A DNA stretch of 64,000 nucleotides from Mercurialis annua (lineage: Eukaryota > Streptophyta > Magnoliopsida > Malpighiales > Euphorbiaceae), in NCBI RefSeq assembly GCF_937616625.2, contig NC_065574.1, forward strand, positions 1,302,001-1,366,000, read 5' to 3'. How positions within the stretch are numbered: the first letter of the stretch is position 1; each line of letters starts with the position of its first letter. The position numbers were made by a program, and so were the translations under genes. This document shows positions 24,357-37,775 of this stretch, in pieces. The notes beneath the pieces are model-generated. The model did no database searches. It was not told where the DNA came from and was given only the letters and a program-made list of their open reading frames with translations.

Positions 24357-27300
24357 TTAATGATCACAAATCATGGTCCCATTTTTGATCTGACATCCAG
24401 CTTGTTCTAGAGCAGATTCAAAGAAGCCACCGCCATGAATACCCGAATCTATACAAGGTGGAGCAAACTGAATTATTATCTCTCTCAATGTGAGCATTCC
24501 TACTGGCCGCTGAGAATCATCAACTAGAAAGCAAAAATTTGCTCTTGATTCTGCTATTTTGTTCATTACTTGCTTAAGAGTATTGCTTCTTTCTGCCGTG
24601 ACTGGAGAATACATTTTCGGATGTAAGCTGCTCCGTAGTCGAAGAGCACCGGCTGTCAAGAGAGCCCCCAGGTCTTGATCGATGGTAGGATCGACTTCTT
24701 CTTTTCCGGTTTTCATGTGAACAAATTCCTGCATCGTTAAAGTCCTGCATTCATCCCATTACATTTGTCATGTTCAAGCTATTAGCTTGTGGTCAAACCA
24801 TATATTAAGGTCTGAATTAGAAATAGAAGAGTGCGCAATCTGATCGAACTAAACTATTTTTTTTTTAAAATCAAAGTGAACCAAATCTAATTTTTTTTTC
24901 AAAAGGATTCCAATTTTATACTTACTTTCTATCATTAAATAGTTGATGATTCTCCAAAAGAAGATAAACATGGCTGCTACTAAAGCACCCGATGATCTTA
25001 TCAGTTTCTCCATTAACAACTGCAACTGCACCTAGTCGGCATTTCCATAACATCTTCAGAGCTTCTGCCAAGTTCTGATCACCGCTCACAGTAACTATTC
25101 GCTCCTCACTTTCAAAGCTGTGTCGAAAACAAAGGATTGATAACATAAACAGCTTACTTGTTTATAGTTTTTAACAAACTAAACATTTGAATGTTTCGAC
25201 AAAACATACTGGAAATCGGATAAAGCTTTGTCAGCCATGCTATCAAACCACTCGAGTCCACTTGATCGTAGCAACAACTGGATGACTGCATTCTACCAAA
25301 ACATCAACCCATTATATTTCCGAAGCATAGGCGAAAAGTTCAAAATAGTACAGCTAAGATCGAATTTTAGACCTTTATCAGATGAAATTACCAACGATCA
25401 AATTCTAAATCCTCCCAATTATAGAGTTCTAAGTTGTTCGAATTGTTAGGTGGTGCTTCAATTATAGTTTAAATGATGGTTAAGAGTATTGGTTGGTTTA
25501 GTCTGAAATCAGCCAAAACTGATCAAATCGTAATATATCAAAAGTCTCGACACTGAACTGAATTATTGATTAGTTCTTACGTGGCATGGACACGGACACG
25601 GATAAACGAAACATTTAGACACAGCGAAACAATCTTATTTTTAAGGGGTTTATTGTTAAAAATGAAGTTCGAAACTGAAAAGTTGATTGAATAAAGTGTT
25701 CGTGCTACTTAGATTAGTTCGGTTTGCTTTTGCGAATTCTTTTGATTATGCACATGCATTCATATAAATCTTTTTAATTTTTTTTATAAATTCAAATATT
25801 GCTTCAAATTTTTTAATCATTCAAATCGAACCGATAACCGAACATTTGCAAGAATACAAACTGAATCAAACCATATGACCAGAACCATTCTTATAATTTT
25901 GATTTGATTCTGTTCAGTTTGATATTCCGATATGGTTCGGTGGTATTACAAAATAAAATGCGAAGTTGAAGCAAGATAAGTACCTGTGTTATGAAGCCGG
26001 TGACCTGAAAGTCAGATTGCTCGATAACAGGCACCGCCTGCAGGTGAGGGTGCTTGGAGAGGAGCAGCAGAACATGAAATAAAGTATCATCAAAGTGTAC
26101 TGGGAAAAATGGATCCCACAGGAAACACTTAGCTAACTCACCAACCTGTTCATTCACCATGAGCTCAATCTAATCAATATCTTAAAACATAGTGTTGCAA
26201 TGACCGAAGTCGATCAAATCAAAATCCGCCCGTTTTCGATCTTACTTTTGTTTGTGAAACTTCAGGATTCTGTTCTAGTAGGGTTAAAAAGCTGTTCTTT
26301 TCAGTATCACCACCACTATTTTCTTTAGCTTGAAGATTGGCCTTTTCACATTCCTTGGAATTAAAACAGGAAAAAAAAAAAGAAGTTACAATTTGGGTGT
26401 AAAAAAATTGAATCAAACCAAATTGAACAGCACAAGAAAAAAAAAATATTTCGGTCAAGTTGGTTTTGATAATAATAAAATTTCAGTTAAGTTATTAGTA
26501 CAAACCAAACCAAACTAAACAAATAATCCATCTCGGTTTAAAGAAAAATATTTTTGCTTGATTCATTGGATGTCCATTGGTGAAAACTCTTTATACAAAG
26601 GTGAAAACTCGGATTGGTATTCTCTCAAGTTCATTTAAACTTGAGGGGGTCATGTTCACGATCTACACCGTTCATTTTACAATGAACGGTGTAGATTAAT
26701 TTGATTAAACTTGTGCTTTTTTTATCTACACCATTCATTTTGTAATGGACGGTGTAGATCGTGAACATGACCCCCTCAAGTTCATTTTAAACTTGAGGGA
26801 ATCCCAATCCTGAAAACTCTCATCTACCTAAACCGATATGACAGTATGAAGGCTCGAACTCGAAACATCCACAATTCTCATTATCCACAATTCTCACATA
26901 GTGAGCGATAATACTAATTAGACTAATTTCTAATTGGTGAAAAGTAAATTGTATAACCCTAAAATGAGTATATTTTGTTTCTTTAAAAAAATGCATGAAA
27001 ATATTACCTCAAGAAACCAAAGAACTAAGCTGAAAAAATCAATAAACCCTAAATACTGATCTGAAAATCTTCCAAAACTAGTTTCAGGATTCACAACGTC
27101 AGCAACAATGGGAGCACCACACACATTCTTCTCATACAACAATTCGATTGCATCTTTTACACTATCCCCACTTTTCAATTCCACAACTACAAAAAACAAA
27201 CAAACAAATTAAATCAAATTCCTATACCGACGAGTTATAACTCAAATGATATAAACGCTAAACAACAGTCTGCTAAGGTCCGAATGATAAAAATATAATA

Positions 27301-27523
27301 ATAAAATTCTGATACAATTCTCTCAAAGAAAATAAAGATTATATAGTTTACCAGGAGAATTTCTGATGCCAGGGATAGAATTAATAGGGATTCGATCAAG
27401 AAAAACTTGCAGAGCACTGCCATGGTCAAGTTCTTGATGTTTTTGATTCTTGATGTTCGAATTTTCAACTATTTTTTCATCTTTTAGACACTTCAATCCA
27501 TCTTTAACTTGCTTTGAACTCAT
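24357..27523 (-). CDS. SnRK1 regulatory gamma subunit-like CBS protein (KIN-gamma type)
   Basis: Seven exons, 27523-27352, 27186-27008, 26353-26246, 26145-25984, 25292-25210, 25117-24926, 24744-24357, join in phase to about 427 residues. The order of conserved blocks fits the plant KING1 type of SNF4-like protein: LFLDRIPINSIPGI, GDSVKDAIELLYEKNVCGAP, DQYLGFIDFFSLVLWFLE, CFLWDPFFPV..LLLLSKHPHLQAVPVIE, GFITQNAVIQLLLRSSGLEW, ALKMLWKCRLGAVAVVNGE, CFLVDDSQRPVGMLTLREII. That is four CBS repeats in two Bateman modules, the fold that binds adenine nucleotides in AMPK gamma. In-frame ATGs also lie at 27541, 27553 and further up; I chose 27523 (MSSKQV) from memory of homologues. A MITE lies in intron 2. 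Role in the SnRK1 energy-sensing kinase is inferred. Confidence 0.88.
26611..26810. mobile_element. Short MULE-type MITE in a KIN-gamma intron
   Basis: A 200-bp foldback: left GGATTGGTATTCTCTCAAGT, right end reverse complement GGATTGGGATTCCCTCAAGT, both continuing to TTGAGGGGGTCATGTTCACG and ATCTACACC. The centre has two smaller palindromes around CTACACC(G/A)TTCATTTT. Flanked by exact TGAAAACTC at 26602-26610 and 26811-26819. Its ends differ from the GGCTTAA group, so it is a separate family. Confidence 0.85.
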
Positions 27524-28174
27524 TTTATTTGCTTCTTGCATTATTACATGCATTTTTATCTCGTTTTTGTCATGCCTTTTTATAAGAATCACCATACATT
27601 TTTTCTGCAAACTGTAAACTGTGTCGTGTAAACAAAGCTCCAAGTGTCAGATCAAGAATTGCTTGATGTCTCTTCTTGCCACGCAATTATGGTTTTATGT
27701 ACGAGTTTGATTTATTATCTTTTCGATCTTTATTAATAAATATATGCTATATTGTATACACCAAATAAAATAAATTTTATACACATATAATATAGCGCCA
27801 TAAGGCCTCAAAAAAATTAGAAAAATTCATAAAAAAATATTCTTATTGTAGAGCCTTATTATTCATATATTCACATAGCTAGAAGTTCTAATACAGCTTG
27901 TGGTATTATTAATTGCTAAAGGTGCAAGCTTTATAATTATATGTAATCTAGAAAGGAAATAAACTAAGTAAGCGACCATAACTTTAGAAGGAAGCTCGAC
28001 GGAGCTCTTAGTATACATATGCTAAAGAACAGCTGCTTTAATTTCTTCTTCCTCGGATCAAAATGCTGCCATTATCGTCATGTCAGCTTCGTTTCTTCGG
28101 TAGGCTGAACTTGATTGACTGTTTCGGAATTGACCTCTGCGAACATGGGTTTGGAGCTAGTTCTTGAGATTTAG
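27524..28174. other. Intergenic between KIN-gamma-like and AGPase genes
   Basis: Holds the 5' flank of the CBS-domain gene and the 3' UTR of the AGPase gene, both on the minus strand, head to tail. Nothing else is recognised. Confidence 0.5.
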
Positions 28175-31100
28175 TTATATCACTTTGCCATCCTCTATTG
28201 TTGCCTTCTCCATAACAATTGTGATTCCTGACCGGATGTAGAACCCTTCTTCTGGTCTATCTGCTTCTTGCACACCCTGCAAAAATCCGAGAGTTCGGGA
28301 TTATGGATGCACTTTGTACTGTCTTTAAAATAATATATACTCTACTACGAGAGCAATGCAGACATGTGTTTTCGATTCATTGGATTTGATATTGAGAGCC
28401 TATGATGCACTGTAATTTATCGTGTTCCATTTTCGTTTTTGAAAACGCTTAGGAATCTCTGGAACTCTATATTTATAGCATATTCTTGCATAAAATATCA
28501 TTTTGTTGTTTTTGATTTGACGTTTCTCATTTCAGAATTTTCATTTCTGTGCTAGATAGTTGAGAGATGTTACTTACAGCTTTATTCACGATGAGAACGT
28601 CTTTTCCTATTTTCGCATTCTTGTCAATTATGCAGTTCCTTCAGAGAAAAATCACAAGCTAATTTTAAGAATTCATAGTTCCAATAACAAGGGGAAAAAG
28701 AAAAGCATTTTTTGTATTTTATGCAAGTATCGATAACAATCGAGCACCGTACTTGATTTTTGTGTTACTTCCGACGCCAATGGGGACTTTCCCATCTGCT
28801 AAAAGAGAAGCAATTTCAGCTTCAGTCTGGTAGCAGTCTGCTCCCAGCATCACAGTGTCCTAAAATTGGAAAGAAAAATGCTCAGTCTCACAACTCGCTC
28901 ATCAGCGAAAAAATATGGCTGAGCAATGAATGAAGATAAATCACCTTTAACTCAACACCATAATCTAAACGTGAGCGTTCACCAACCACAGAGTGTTGGA
29001 TATTACATTCTCGCAAGAAGCATCCATGAGAGATTATTGCATCTACAATCTGCATAAGCCAAAATTAAAATGAAACAGCAAGATAACTCGACAAGGCCAC
29101 AAATTTTTTCCACAGAATATCAACATACCCGGCTTTTATCAATTTTTGTTGGTGGTAAGAATCGAGGAGATGTGTAGAAGGGTGTCTTCGTGTCATAAAA
29201 CTCAAACTTAGGAGGCTGCAGGAGAAATTTAGTCAATCGACAATTGTCGGTCATATCACAATCAAAACACAAAAAAGCATACGTTTCCCTATTAATGCAA
29301 ATTTAGAATTAACCATTTACGTTGTTCACGCATGAGCAACAGCATAACTTTACCCTCATTTTCTTTTGCGGTGCGACGCTGATGTATAATTAATCAACTT
29401 GCACAGATAACAGAACGGATATAAAATCAAGAATTGTCGCTAGTAAAATGAAGATAATACAGACCTCGACAGTAAGAGCCAAGTTAGCTTCGTAGAAAGA
29501 CTTGATTGTTCCGATATCTTCCCAGTAATCTCTAAAAACATATGCCTGCAGAAAATCCCGCACGATATATCCAGCATTATACACAGATGATATGAGTACA
29601 TAAAATTAAGGGACATTTTAGGCAAAAAATAAACTTCAAGAAACAAATAATGAGAGAAGTAAGAAAATAACATTTTAGACTATTCTTACTTGGACATTGT
29701 GCTCCATGACAGCAGCAGGAATAATTTCTGATCCGAAGTCATTTGATGTAGGAAATCTCCACCTCAGAAGCTTCAATAGAATCTCCGTCCTAAACACATA
29801 GACTCCCATCGATGCAATGTACGGGGATTTCACCGCATCTTGTGGAGACAAACCTAAATTAGTTGTGTCAGCTTGCTGCAAGGAATTAAACATGAAAACT
29901 GTTAGTAAATTTAAATCATTTAGCATGGAATTCTTATGATGGGAAACACAGTAATCATAAAGCTAGTCTTATCGGCATTCGGCAAGAAAAAACTTGAAAA
30001 TTAAACCATCAGTTTGGGCCAGAAGTTGGATTTCAGGTACTGCAATTATTTATATGTGATGGATGTGGGGCTCACCATTGATCTCAGTTCAGCTCCTACT
30101 GGTTTTTCGGCGAAGTGGGTAATCCGGCCTCTGCTGTCTATATTCACCAAGCCATAATCTGATGCACGGCTGCAAAATACACATCAAATTTAGATGCAAA
30201 TTTAGAGAATACAGCTTGTAGTGGACGAACCAGGCCATGGAAAAAAATGAATAAAGCACACATAAAGACTGAACAAACCTCTCACCAACCGGCGCACATG
30301 AAATTGTAATATCAGCATTACTGTCAACATGATGCTGTAAATCCATAGCGAATAAATAAGCAAGAATTTCAAAAATTAATATATAGCATGAGTCAATTTT
30401 ATTAAGGGTTAACGGAATACCTGCACAAAGTCCATGTAGTCCATGCGGTAAAGATGATCTCCAGACAAGATTACTATATGCTCTACATTCCTGTTCTTGG
30501 CATCCTACAACCAGGAAATTTTATAAGATTCCGATTTAAGTTCTTGGAGGAATTGAAGAACTATGTTGAAGACAATTAATTTATCCACTCAAGATCACAC
30601 ATCACCACAGTCCTACCAATATTCCTGGTGACCGACTACTTCTCCGTCGGCTATCCATCGGTAAATTTGTGGGAAATATAAATAAATTTATCCATCTTAT
30701 TCCATCGCCATTGGTCGAAATTACCAATGGATGGTAGTCTGTTGGTAAAATCCATCGGTAGATTACCTATTTTCTAATAGTGGTAATTGCAAGCATAAGT
30801 TCTTATATATTCACCTCAAAAACCCATGTAAATTGTCTCACAGCATCAGCTGTTCCTTGGAACCAATTCATCCCGGCTTCTCCAGGTGTTTGAGTAGCAG
30901 CAAGAACCTGTTTAGCATATGAATACGCCATCGATCACTTATCAAGAAGAAATCATCAAGTATTTCCAAAAGAAAGCAATCATACCTCAACGAATCCGTC
31001 CCCAAAATTGATTCCATTTCCAAAATATGTGCGAGCAAGGTGTCGATTAAGGGAAGCAGAATTGAATTGTGTCAATACAAAAATCTTATTAATGCCACTA

Positions 31101-31802
31101 TTGATGCAATTGCTCATAGGAACATCTATAAGCTTGTAGCATCCTCCCACAGGTACCTGCAATATAAGATGAACTACATCAACTTTATTTAACAGTAAAT
31201 ATAGTTTCATAACTAGCCATTCATATCTATCATATAAATTTTGATCTGTTCAGAGAACTGTAAAACTAAGGAGACCGGAATTTTTTTCTTACAGCTGGTG
31301 TTGCAGCCCTTCTGGTAAGAGGAAATAGCTTGGTCCCTGCACCTCCTCCCAATATGATTGAAGCTACATTTTTCGGATCCACTTTTCGCCTCTCCAAACG
31401 CGGTGGTGATGGCAAGGTCTAAAATCAAATACCACAAATAACACACCGAACAAGAAATATTAGACTAAAATTAATATACAAAACACAATTCATTAACATC
31501 CAAAAAGTTGATCATGTTCAAAAACTATAACATCTATAATAGGAAGCATAACATAAAATGATCCAAATGAAACTCACCACAATCTCCTTAGGATTATTTG
31601 ATGTTAACACAGCATAAGCATTACTAGGCTTGACATTATTAACATTCCAACCAGCTTTTAAGCTTCTTGTTATCTGATTGAAGCCAACACTATAATTTAA
31701 ACTCCCTCTGGCCCTTTCCCCTAAGAACTCCTTATCTCCATTGTTAAAACCACCTTTCCCCAAATTGGCACTGGTCTTCAAAGCCATACAACATGAATCC
31801 AT
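28175..31802 (-). CDS. APL: ADP-glucose pyrophosphorylase large subunit, plastidic
   Basis: Makes ADP-glucose from glucose-1-phosphate and ATP, the committed step of starch synthesis; the large subunit mainly sets allosteric behaviour. Fourteen exons join in phase: 31802-31578, 31418-31293, 31156-30986, 30907-30815, 30504-30421, 30334-30279, 30169-30076, 29875-29690, 29545-29465, 29215-29129, 29049-28945, 28859-28753, 28638-28578, 28276-28175, total about 525 residues. The N-terminus [17 protein letters not shown] is Ser/basic-rich, as in a transit peptide. [20 protein letters not shown] has Lys and Thr where catalytic small subunits have Arg and Lys, which marks a large subunit. [14 protein letters not shown] keeps the conserved Asp; [32 protein letters not shown] and the beta-helix end [11 protein letters not shown] are intact. 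A 5' UTR intron between about 32178 and 31893 is possible. Confidence 0.97.
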
Positions 31803-32805
31803 TGCAACAGTCTCCAAGCTTTCACCAAAATGAAGATGATAATGATAATGATGATGGATCACACTTAAAAAAGTGTATCAGTCCCAAGATTACTGGAACA
31901 CAAATCCCAATGTCACTGAATTACAAGCTAAGTAAAGTAACCAACTAATCAAGTAAAGTACCAATTCACATAAAGAAAATAAATGACAGTTGTATCCTCA
32001 CTCTTCACTCAACAACAAAATAATATAAAAACACCAAATCTAAGCAAACCCCAAAAGCAAAATTTATATAAAGATGGAATCTTTGTAATAACCAGACAAA
32101 TAAATTTTTTTCAGAATCAAGAATTTAAAGTACCCAGAAGCTAAAGAATCAAACTTTTGAATAATCAAACACATACCATAAAGTTATTTAATAGATTCAA
32201 TCACAAAAATTTATCAATGAGGCTACTTTTTTAAGAGTGAAATGCGTGAAATGAGGTTGAAAGTTGATACCTTTGCGGTTAAAGATTTAATAATATCACG
32301 AGAAATCCTGTGTTTTGGGGGTTTTTCATTAAAATTTTTACCTAAAATTTGTAGTTTTGATCTCTTTATATAGAAGCTGTCTGAGTTCAAAGTGCCACGG
32401 CTTTGATTCAGAGATGCAGGTATCTATGATACTCCACATGTCTTGTATTTAAGGAGGCCATTGTAGAGCTAACACCTGTCTACTTCAATGCCGAATGTCC
32501 ATTTCATATAGGAGCATCGGAATATTAAATTCCGATGTTTCACGTTTATAGCGATTTAATTTTATTTTTAAAACACAACATCGCACATTTCAATTTTGCG
32601 TGTGTTTATATTATATAGTCTATTTTTATTTTTCATCAAATTAAAACTAAAAGATATGCGGAGAAACATCAACATTTTATATAAAAGACGTCATAAATGT
32701 ATTGCACAATGCTAGAAATTAAAAGATCGGGACGTATGATGCGACATTTTAAAAATGCATTAGATTTCTATAAACGTGAAAGTTCAGATTTAATACACAA
32801 ATAAT
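31803..32805 (-). promoter_or_regulatory. AGPase large subunit 5' flank
   Basis: Upstream region of the AGPase gene. A possible leader exon ends near 32179 with ATG|GTATGT and could be spliced to TTCCAG|TAATC at 31893, leaving a short leader before the start codon. A stretch at 32490-32790 has blocks recalling MULE or hAT relics. No separate gene is seen. Confidence 0.35.
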
Positions 32806-33100
32806 TAGGGGTGTGCAATCGGTTAAACCAAAACGACCGAAACTAATTTTTTGTTTTTAAAAAAACTGAACTGAACTGAAGTTTTAGAAAAAAAAATTCA
32901 AATTGCACAGATATTGTCGGTTCGCTCGATTTTTCGGTTCAGTTCGATTTTTTTGGTTCGGTTTATATCTAAATCTGACTGAATTTTTTTAATCTTTAAA
33001 CCGACCAACCAAAATAATTCTACAATTTCCAAGCAAACCAAATTGAATTTGTTGGTTCGATTTGATTTTTCAGTTTCGGTTGATTTTTGCACACTCCTAT
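32806..33100. mobile_element. hAT-like MITE remnant
   Basis: Left TAGGGGTGTGCAATCGGTTAAACC and right end reverse complement TAGGAGTGTGCAAAAATCAACC form imperfect inverted repeats, with many AACCGAA/TTCGGTT blocks inside. Such ends are common in plant hAT MITEs. No exact 8-bp target duplication is found, so it is probably old. Confidence 0.55.
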
Positions 33101-33982
33101 AAATGACCTTTTTGTATATTAGAGATATTTGTGATTTTTTACTATATATTTTAAGCTGAAGGGTAACTGAATGTTCAGAATTAAATTCTTTTTTAATTAG
33201 ACTATGATAACATTATTAAGATTAATAAAAGAAGATTCCTTCTGTTCAATTGGCTGTATTTTTCTACAATTTTTGGCTGCTTGCAATTTTTTTGCACATT
33301 TAACTGTTGGAATTAGATGTTTCCCGCCAATTTGGAACGTCCATAATCAAATGATAATGACTTCACTAATAGTTTTACAACTTGCTCATCAAATGTTCTC
33401 AAACAAATTATAGGGATCAATAATGTCAAATTAAGAATTGGTTTGCTTAATTTTGAAAAAAAAAATCAGGTGCTTGACTTCACTCTTTCAGATGGTATTC
33501 CGTATAGGAAGATAATTTTCACGTCTCTTAATTTCAGTTCTTTTTTTATTTTAAATACTTTCGAGCTGGATATTTGTATGAATAATAAGATTGATTTTTA
33601 ATTCATATAACGCCATATTATATTAAGATCACATTGCGCTACATCAATTTGTCTTGATATCACAACCTACTAAACCGATAAATTTGTTTAAAAATTAAAT
33701 ACAAATCTTCTCTGCATATATCAACTTAATCTCTTTCGACTGTTTAATAATATTAAATTAAAAATATACCTAAACAAATTATCATAGTTGCATGAAGATT
33801 ATATATAAATTCTCATTAAATGAAATTGTGAGAATAAAAATTAAAATATTCCGTGATGGATTTGATATTGAAATTAATGGTTTTGATTCAGTAATCCTCC
33901 CTAACAATTATCACTAACAAGTCACAACATATGTAGTTCGGACATAGACATAAACATGGTGAACAGTATTTTTTCTAAAATT

Positions 33983-34204
33983 TTCTATATAAAAAACGAA
34001 GTTTCATATCGGTGATGTCAAATTTTTGACATATTTTTAAAACGAAAAACGTCGATTATATAAAAAACCGTAATTTCATAACTGCAATGTCAAATTTTTG
34101 ATACATTTCTGAAACGAAAAACGTCGATTATATAAAAAAACGAAGTTTCATATCCGCAATGTCAAAATTTTGATATATTTCTAAAACAAAAGACGTCGAT
34201 TATA
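33983..34204. repeat. Three-copy 72-bp tandem repeat
   Basis: The unit runs TATATAAAAAACGAAGTTTC, then AT..(C/G)(G/A)(A/G)TGTCAAATTTTTGA, CAT(A)TTT..AAAACGAAAAACGTCGAT. The GTCGAT block recurs at 34051, 34123 and 34195, a spacing of exactly 72. Copies differ at several sites. Confidence 0.85.
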
Positions 34205-37200
34205 ATTTGATCGAAATTGCCCCACCATTACTGAACCTAGACAGTGAATGAACGGCTCTTAGCATTCACTATTCAACGTGCCCTATCACTAACACGATCT
34301 AGTTCAGCAGTAGCTGTCATGCAGCTTATCATATGCATACTCATATTTATTCAAATATCAGAAAATTACGAACAAGTTGATGCATATGATATGATTCAAT
34401 ATTTGTAATGGACCGTCAAAGATTTTTTGGTCAGGACCCACTAATTTTAAAGTTGGTATTTAAAGAAGTAATATTATTGAGAAAATTGACAATTTTGTTT
34501 ATCATGATAACTTAATCTCCATTTGGATACTTCCAAGCACATGATGGTGATGGATTTTTCTGATTTTGATGCTCAACTTATGTTTTTTACTCAATTATTA
34601 TTTCTCAAGGGTTAATTTTTCTTGTTCGTACACTTGTCACTCCAATATAAGCTAATGGCATTTGCAAAAGGAAGGAATCAATAGGTAGAATGGATGATCT
34701 CTCTAACCACCATTTATGGTTTAAAAATTAAACCGGACTGGCCAGTTTAACCGAAAATCGGTAGCCTATCACGTTCAATTATACCTTACAACTTAGATTT
34801 TTGGTTCAACCATTTTAAACTCAAAAAACCGTAAAGAAGCAGAAACCATAATACAAATTATTGTTAGAGTTTCACCTACCAACTTGAATTATTGAGTGAA
34901 TCAGTTATTTATCATTGATATTAAAGCCTTTATCATCGAAAAAAGTAGTGTTACTTTCTTGACTACTCTCATTTGATTAATTAAAATATTCGAGTATAAG
35001 GTGAGGTAGACATGTGTGTTCATTTATTTACGCTTCAAATTCAATAGATATTCACTTGCGGGATTTAAATTTAATAGAAATTTACGTATGAGAGTGTTAA
35101 ATTAACAAAAGCTTTAATTATTGGATGAATTGGTTATTTCACAATAGAAATATATGAATTTTTAAGTTAAAATTAATCTGTAAATTTTTAATTTAAATTC
35201 TAAATTCTAAATAGAGTCAATAAAAACAAAATATGAAACCAAATGAAAGTATGAGCAGAATAAATGGGACCTGGGCAGTGACCACCATAACCACAGACCA
35301 TACTTTGAGGAGCATAAAGACCATAACAAATTTGAGGCAGATTTTGACAATGGCCCCAACCTCAGTAACATAAAAAAGAATCCTACAAAATGAAACAACT
35401 ATAGATGTAATAAAAACAATGTAGTAGGTGCCAAATTCTTCACGTGGATTGCTATATATCTCAATTATCAACACTTCAAATCTTCTTGTGTTTTGTGGGA
35501 TCCTTGTCCCTTTTCGTCTTCAACAACTCCGCATTGTACTCGTTTTGACGGTTCGGTTTCATAAAAGAATGACTGTAAATCTTCAAGATTTTAGATTTGT
35601 AAACAATTTTGTAGAGAATGCCATTTCTCGCTATTGATTCAAATTTATCGTTTTAGCAATTTTATTTTCGCGTGAAATACCTTGTTTTAAAAGAGAGAAG
35701 GGCGTGTTATTCACATTTCATTTGATGGTCAGAGTCGAATTGAAAATTAGGCAGTGGTAATTCTAAAGATTCTCCGGAAAAAAAAATAGAATGTCTTGTA
35801 CGTTACACGTAATATAAGGCAGTATCAATGTGATTCATTTAGATTTGAATTGAATATCAAGATTTGCGAGTACCAACACCCACAAGTTCCAAATTGGTGA
35901 AGTATTTACATGTTATTCATTTTTTTCAGTGTCATTTCATGCCAAATAATAATTTATCAGGGTGACGACTGACAGATGATAGAGTTCTTGTCGGAAGGTT
36001 GATTGCAACTTCATGTGCTCACTCCGGTCATCGACAACACAAGATTTTCATAAATGTGAACAAGCTCAAAATAGGTCCAATGCACTTAAGACATTCTTTA
36101 CTTAGCAGTGTCCTAGGATACGTTTTTGTTTCGAGGGTTTTAAATTCAGTTGAGGTTTAGAGTTCTACAAGCAAAAAACAATCCAACTTCAATCTTTTAA
36201 TGCTAAAGCTAAAATGTAAATCAATTGTTAGTTACAATTATAAAATATTTAAATAATGCGTTGATATATCTTTGCTCTAGAAAGCTATACATGCAACAAT
36301 TAATGCCGTGACTTCTTCTTTCACAACAAGGGGACCGTGTATGCATCAATTCAATAGCAATTCAGTCAAGCCTAGTCGATTGCAGATTCACTCGAGTACG
36401 CAGTGACATTGACGGGGCTAGGATTTTAATATTAGACGGGTCAAATTGCAATATGTATTACATGAAGAAGAAATTTAAAAATTAAAAGGGGTCAAATTAT
36501 AAAATAAAAATATATTTATTCTAATTTTGACTTTTTTTTAAGTTGGCGGGACCATGGCCATCCCATGCTTCCCTCTCCCTCTCCCTCCGTCATTATGTAT
36601 ATAGGTTTTTTGCACATACCAAATTTGAAGCTAATTTCCCTTGGTCGATAATATAAATTTTCAAGCGGTTGATTTGATATTTTAGTTAAACCTAAAGGTT
36701 TCGACGTGCCAATAATTGATAAGAACGGAGGGACAACTAAGTAAGCCTAGAATAGAACAGAGAAGCGATCGAGCATACAGAACCACATATTGAAAACCAA
36801 TACTACAGCGTGGCACAAAGCCGCTGACGACGAGCTGGCTCTCATACTGCTAGCTATATCATATCAATAAAGGCAAAACATTCCTTTTCTAACAATTTTA
36901 TAATATAACTTTAGGAATTAGTGTTCAAGATCTGTCTTCCTATAACTTGTTTGCGTCAAAATCGTACATCAAATGTTAGAAATCGATTAGCCAAGCCACA
37001 TTCTTTGCCGGTTCACAAATTAAAATAACCCAAACTCGAGGAATGAGCATCGCATTGGTGCAAGAAAAGAGCTATATTTGAGCTCAATAGCATAAAAAAA
37101 CTTAAAGATCAATTCATTATGAAAATCAGAATTGACTTAATTGTAGATTATAAGTAAGCTTAGGCCAAGGTGCCAAATATGATGTGAGAATCACTGGCAG

Positions 37201-37300
37201 ATTATCCTCAGCAAGAGCAAATCAACTAATTGATTTACTGCATAACATAAGATTTAATTACTAAGCATTATTTTAAAGATTTAAGATTCAATTCCTGCGA

Positions 37301-37775
37301 ATTGTTTTAAAGATTTCAACAGGAAATCCAAATCCTTTTCCTGAGTACCAGTTTCTAAACCCTTTCATGTTCTGTATTTTTCGCTTCACATGCTTCAATA
37401 CCAGAAAGATCATCCATGTAAATATAAACCTCCTTACCTAAGTGAAACTGTATATGGCCCAAGCTAATGCAGCATCATTAATCACATGCAGAATACAAAC
37501 AGTAGATAATCAATCAAGCACGAGAGCGTACGTATTGTTTTAAAGATTTCAACAGTAAATCCGAATACTTTTTCGAGTACCAATTTCTAAACCCTTTCAT
37601 GTTCTATATTTTTCGCTTCACATGCTTCAATACTAGAAAGATCATCCATGTAAATATAAAACCTTCTTACCTAAGTGAAACTGTACATGGCCCAAGCTAA
37701 TGCAGCATCAATAATCACATGCAGAATACAAACAGAATTTCATCAAGTAGGTAATCAATCAAGCACGAGCGAAAA
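37301..37775. repeat. Tandem duplication, about 233 bp per copy
   Basis: Copy 1 starts at 37301 and copy 2 at 37534 with ATTGTTTTAAAGATTTCAAC. Shared blocks are TTCTAAACCCTTTCATGTTC, TTTTTCGCTTCACATGCTTC, AGAAAGATCATCCATGTAAA, GGCCCAAGCTAATGCAGCAT and CAATCAAGCACGAG. Copies are highly similar; copy 2 has a small insertion near 37736. No coding potential seen. Confidence 0.88.

Noticed and set aside
27352..28175. A functional cluster of AGPase and SnRK1 gamma-like genes
   Set aside because: The two are adjacent on one strand but have separate flanks and no shared regulatory sequence that I could see; adjacency alone is not evidence.
33204..33413. A 69-codon open stretch as a small gene
   Set aside because: AT-rich DNA, no family resemblance, no splice partners or promoter signals.
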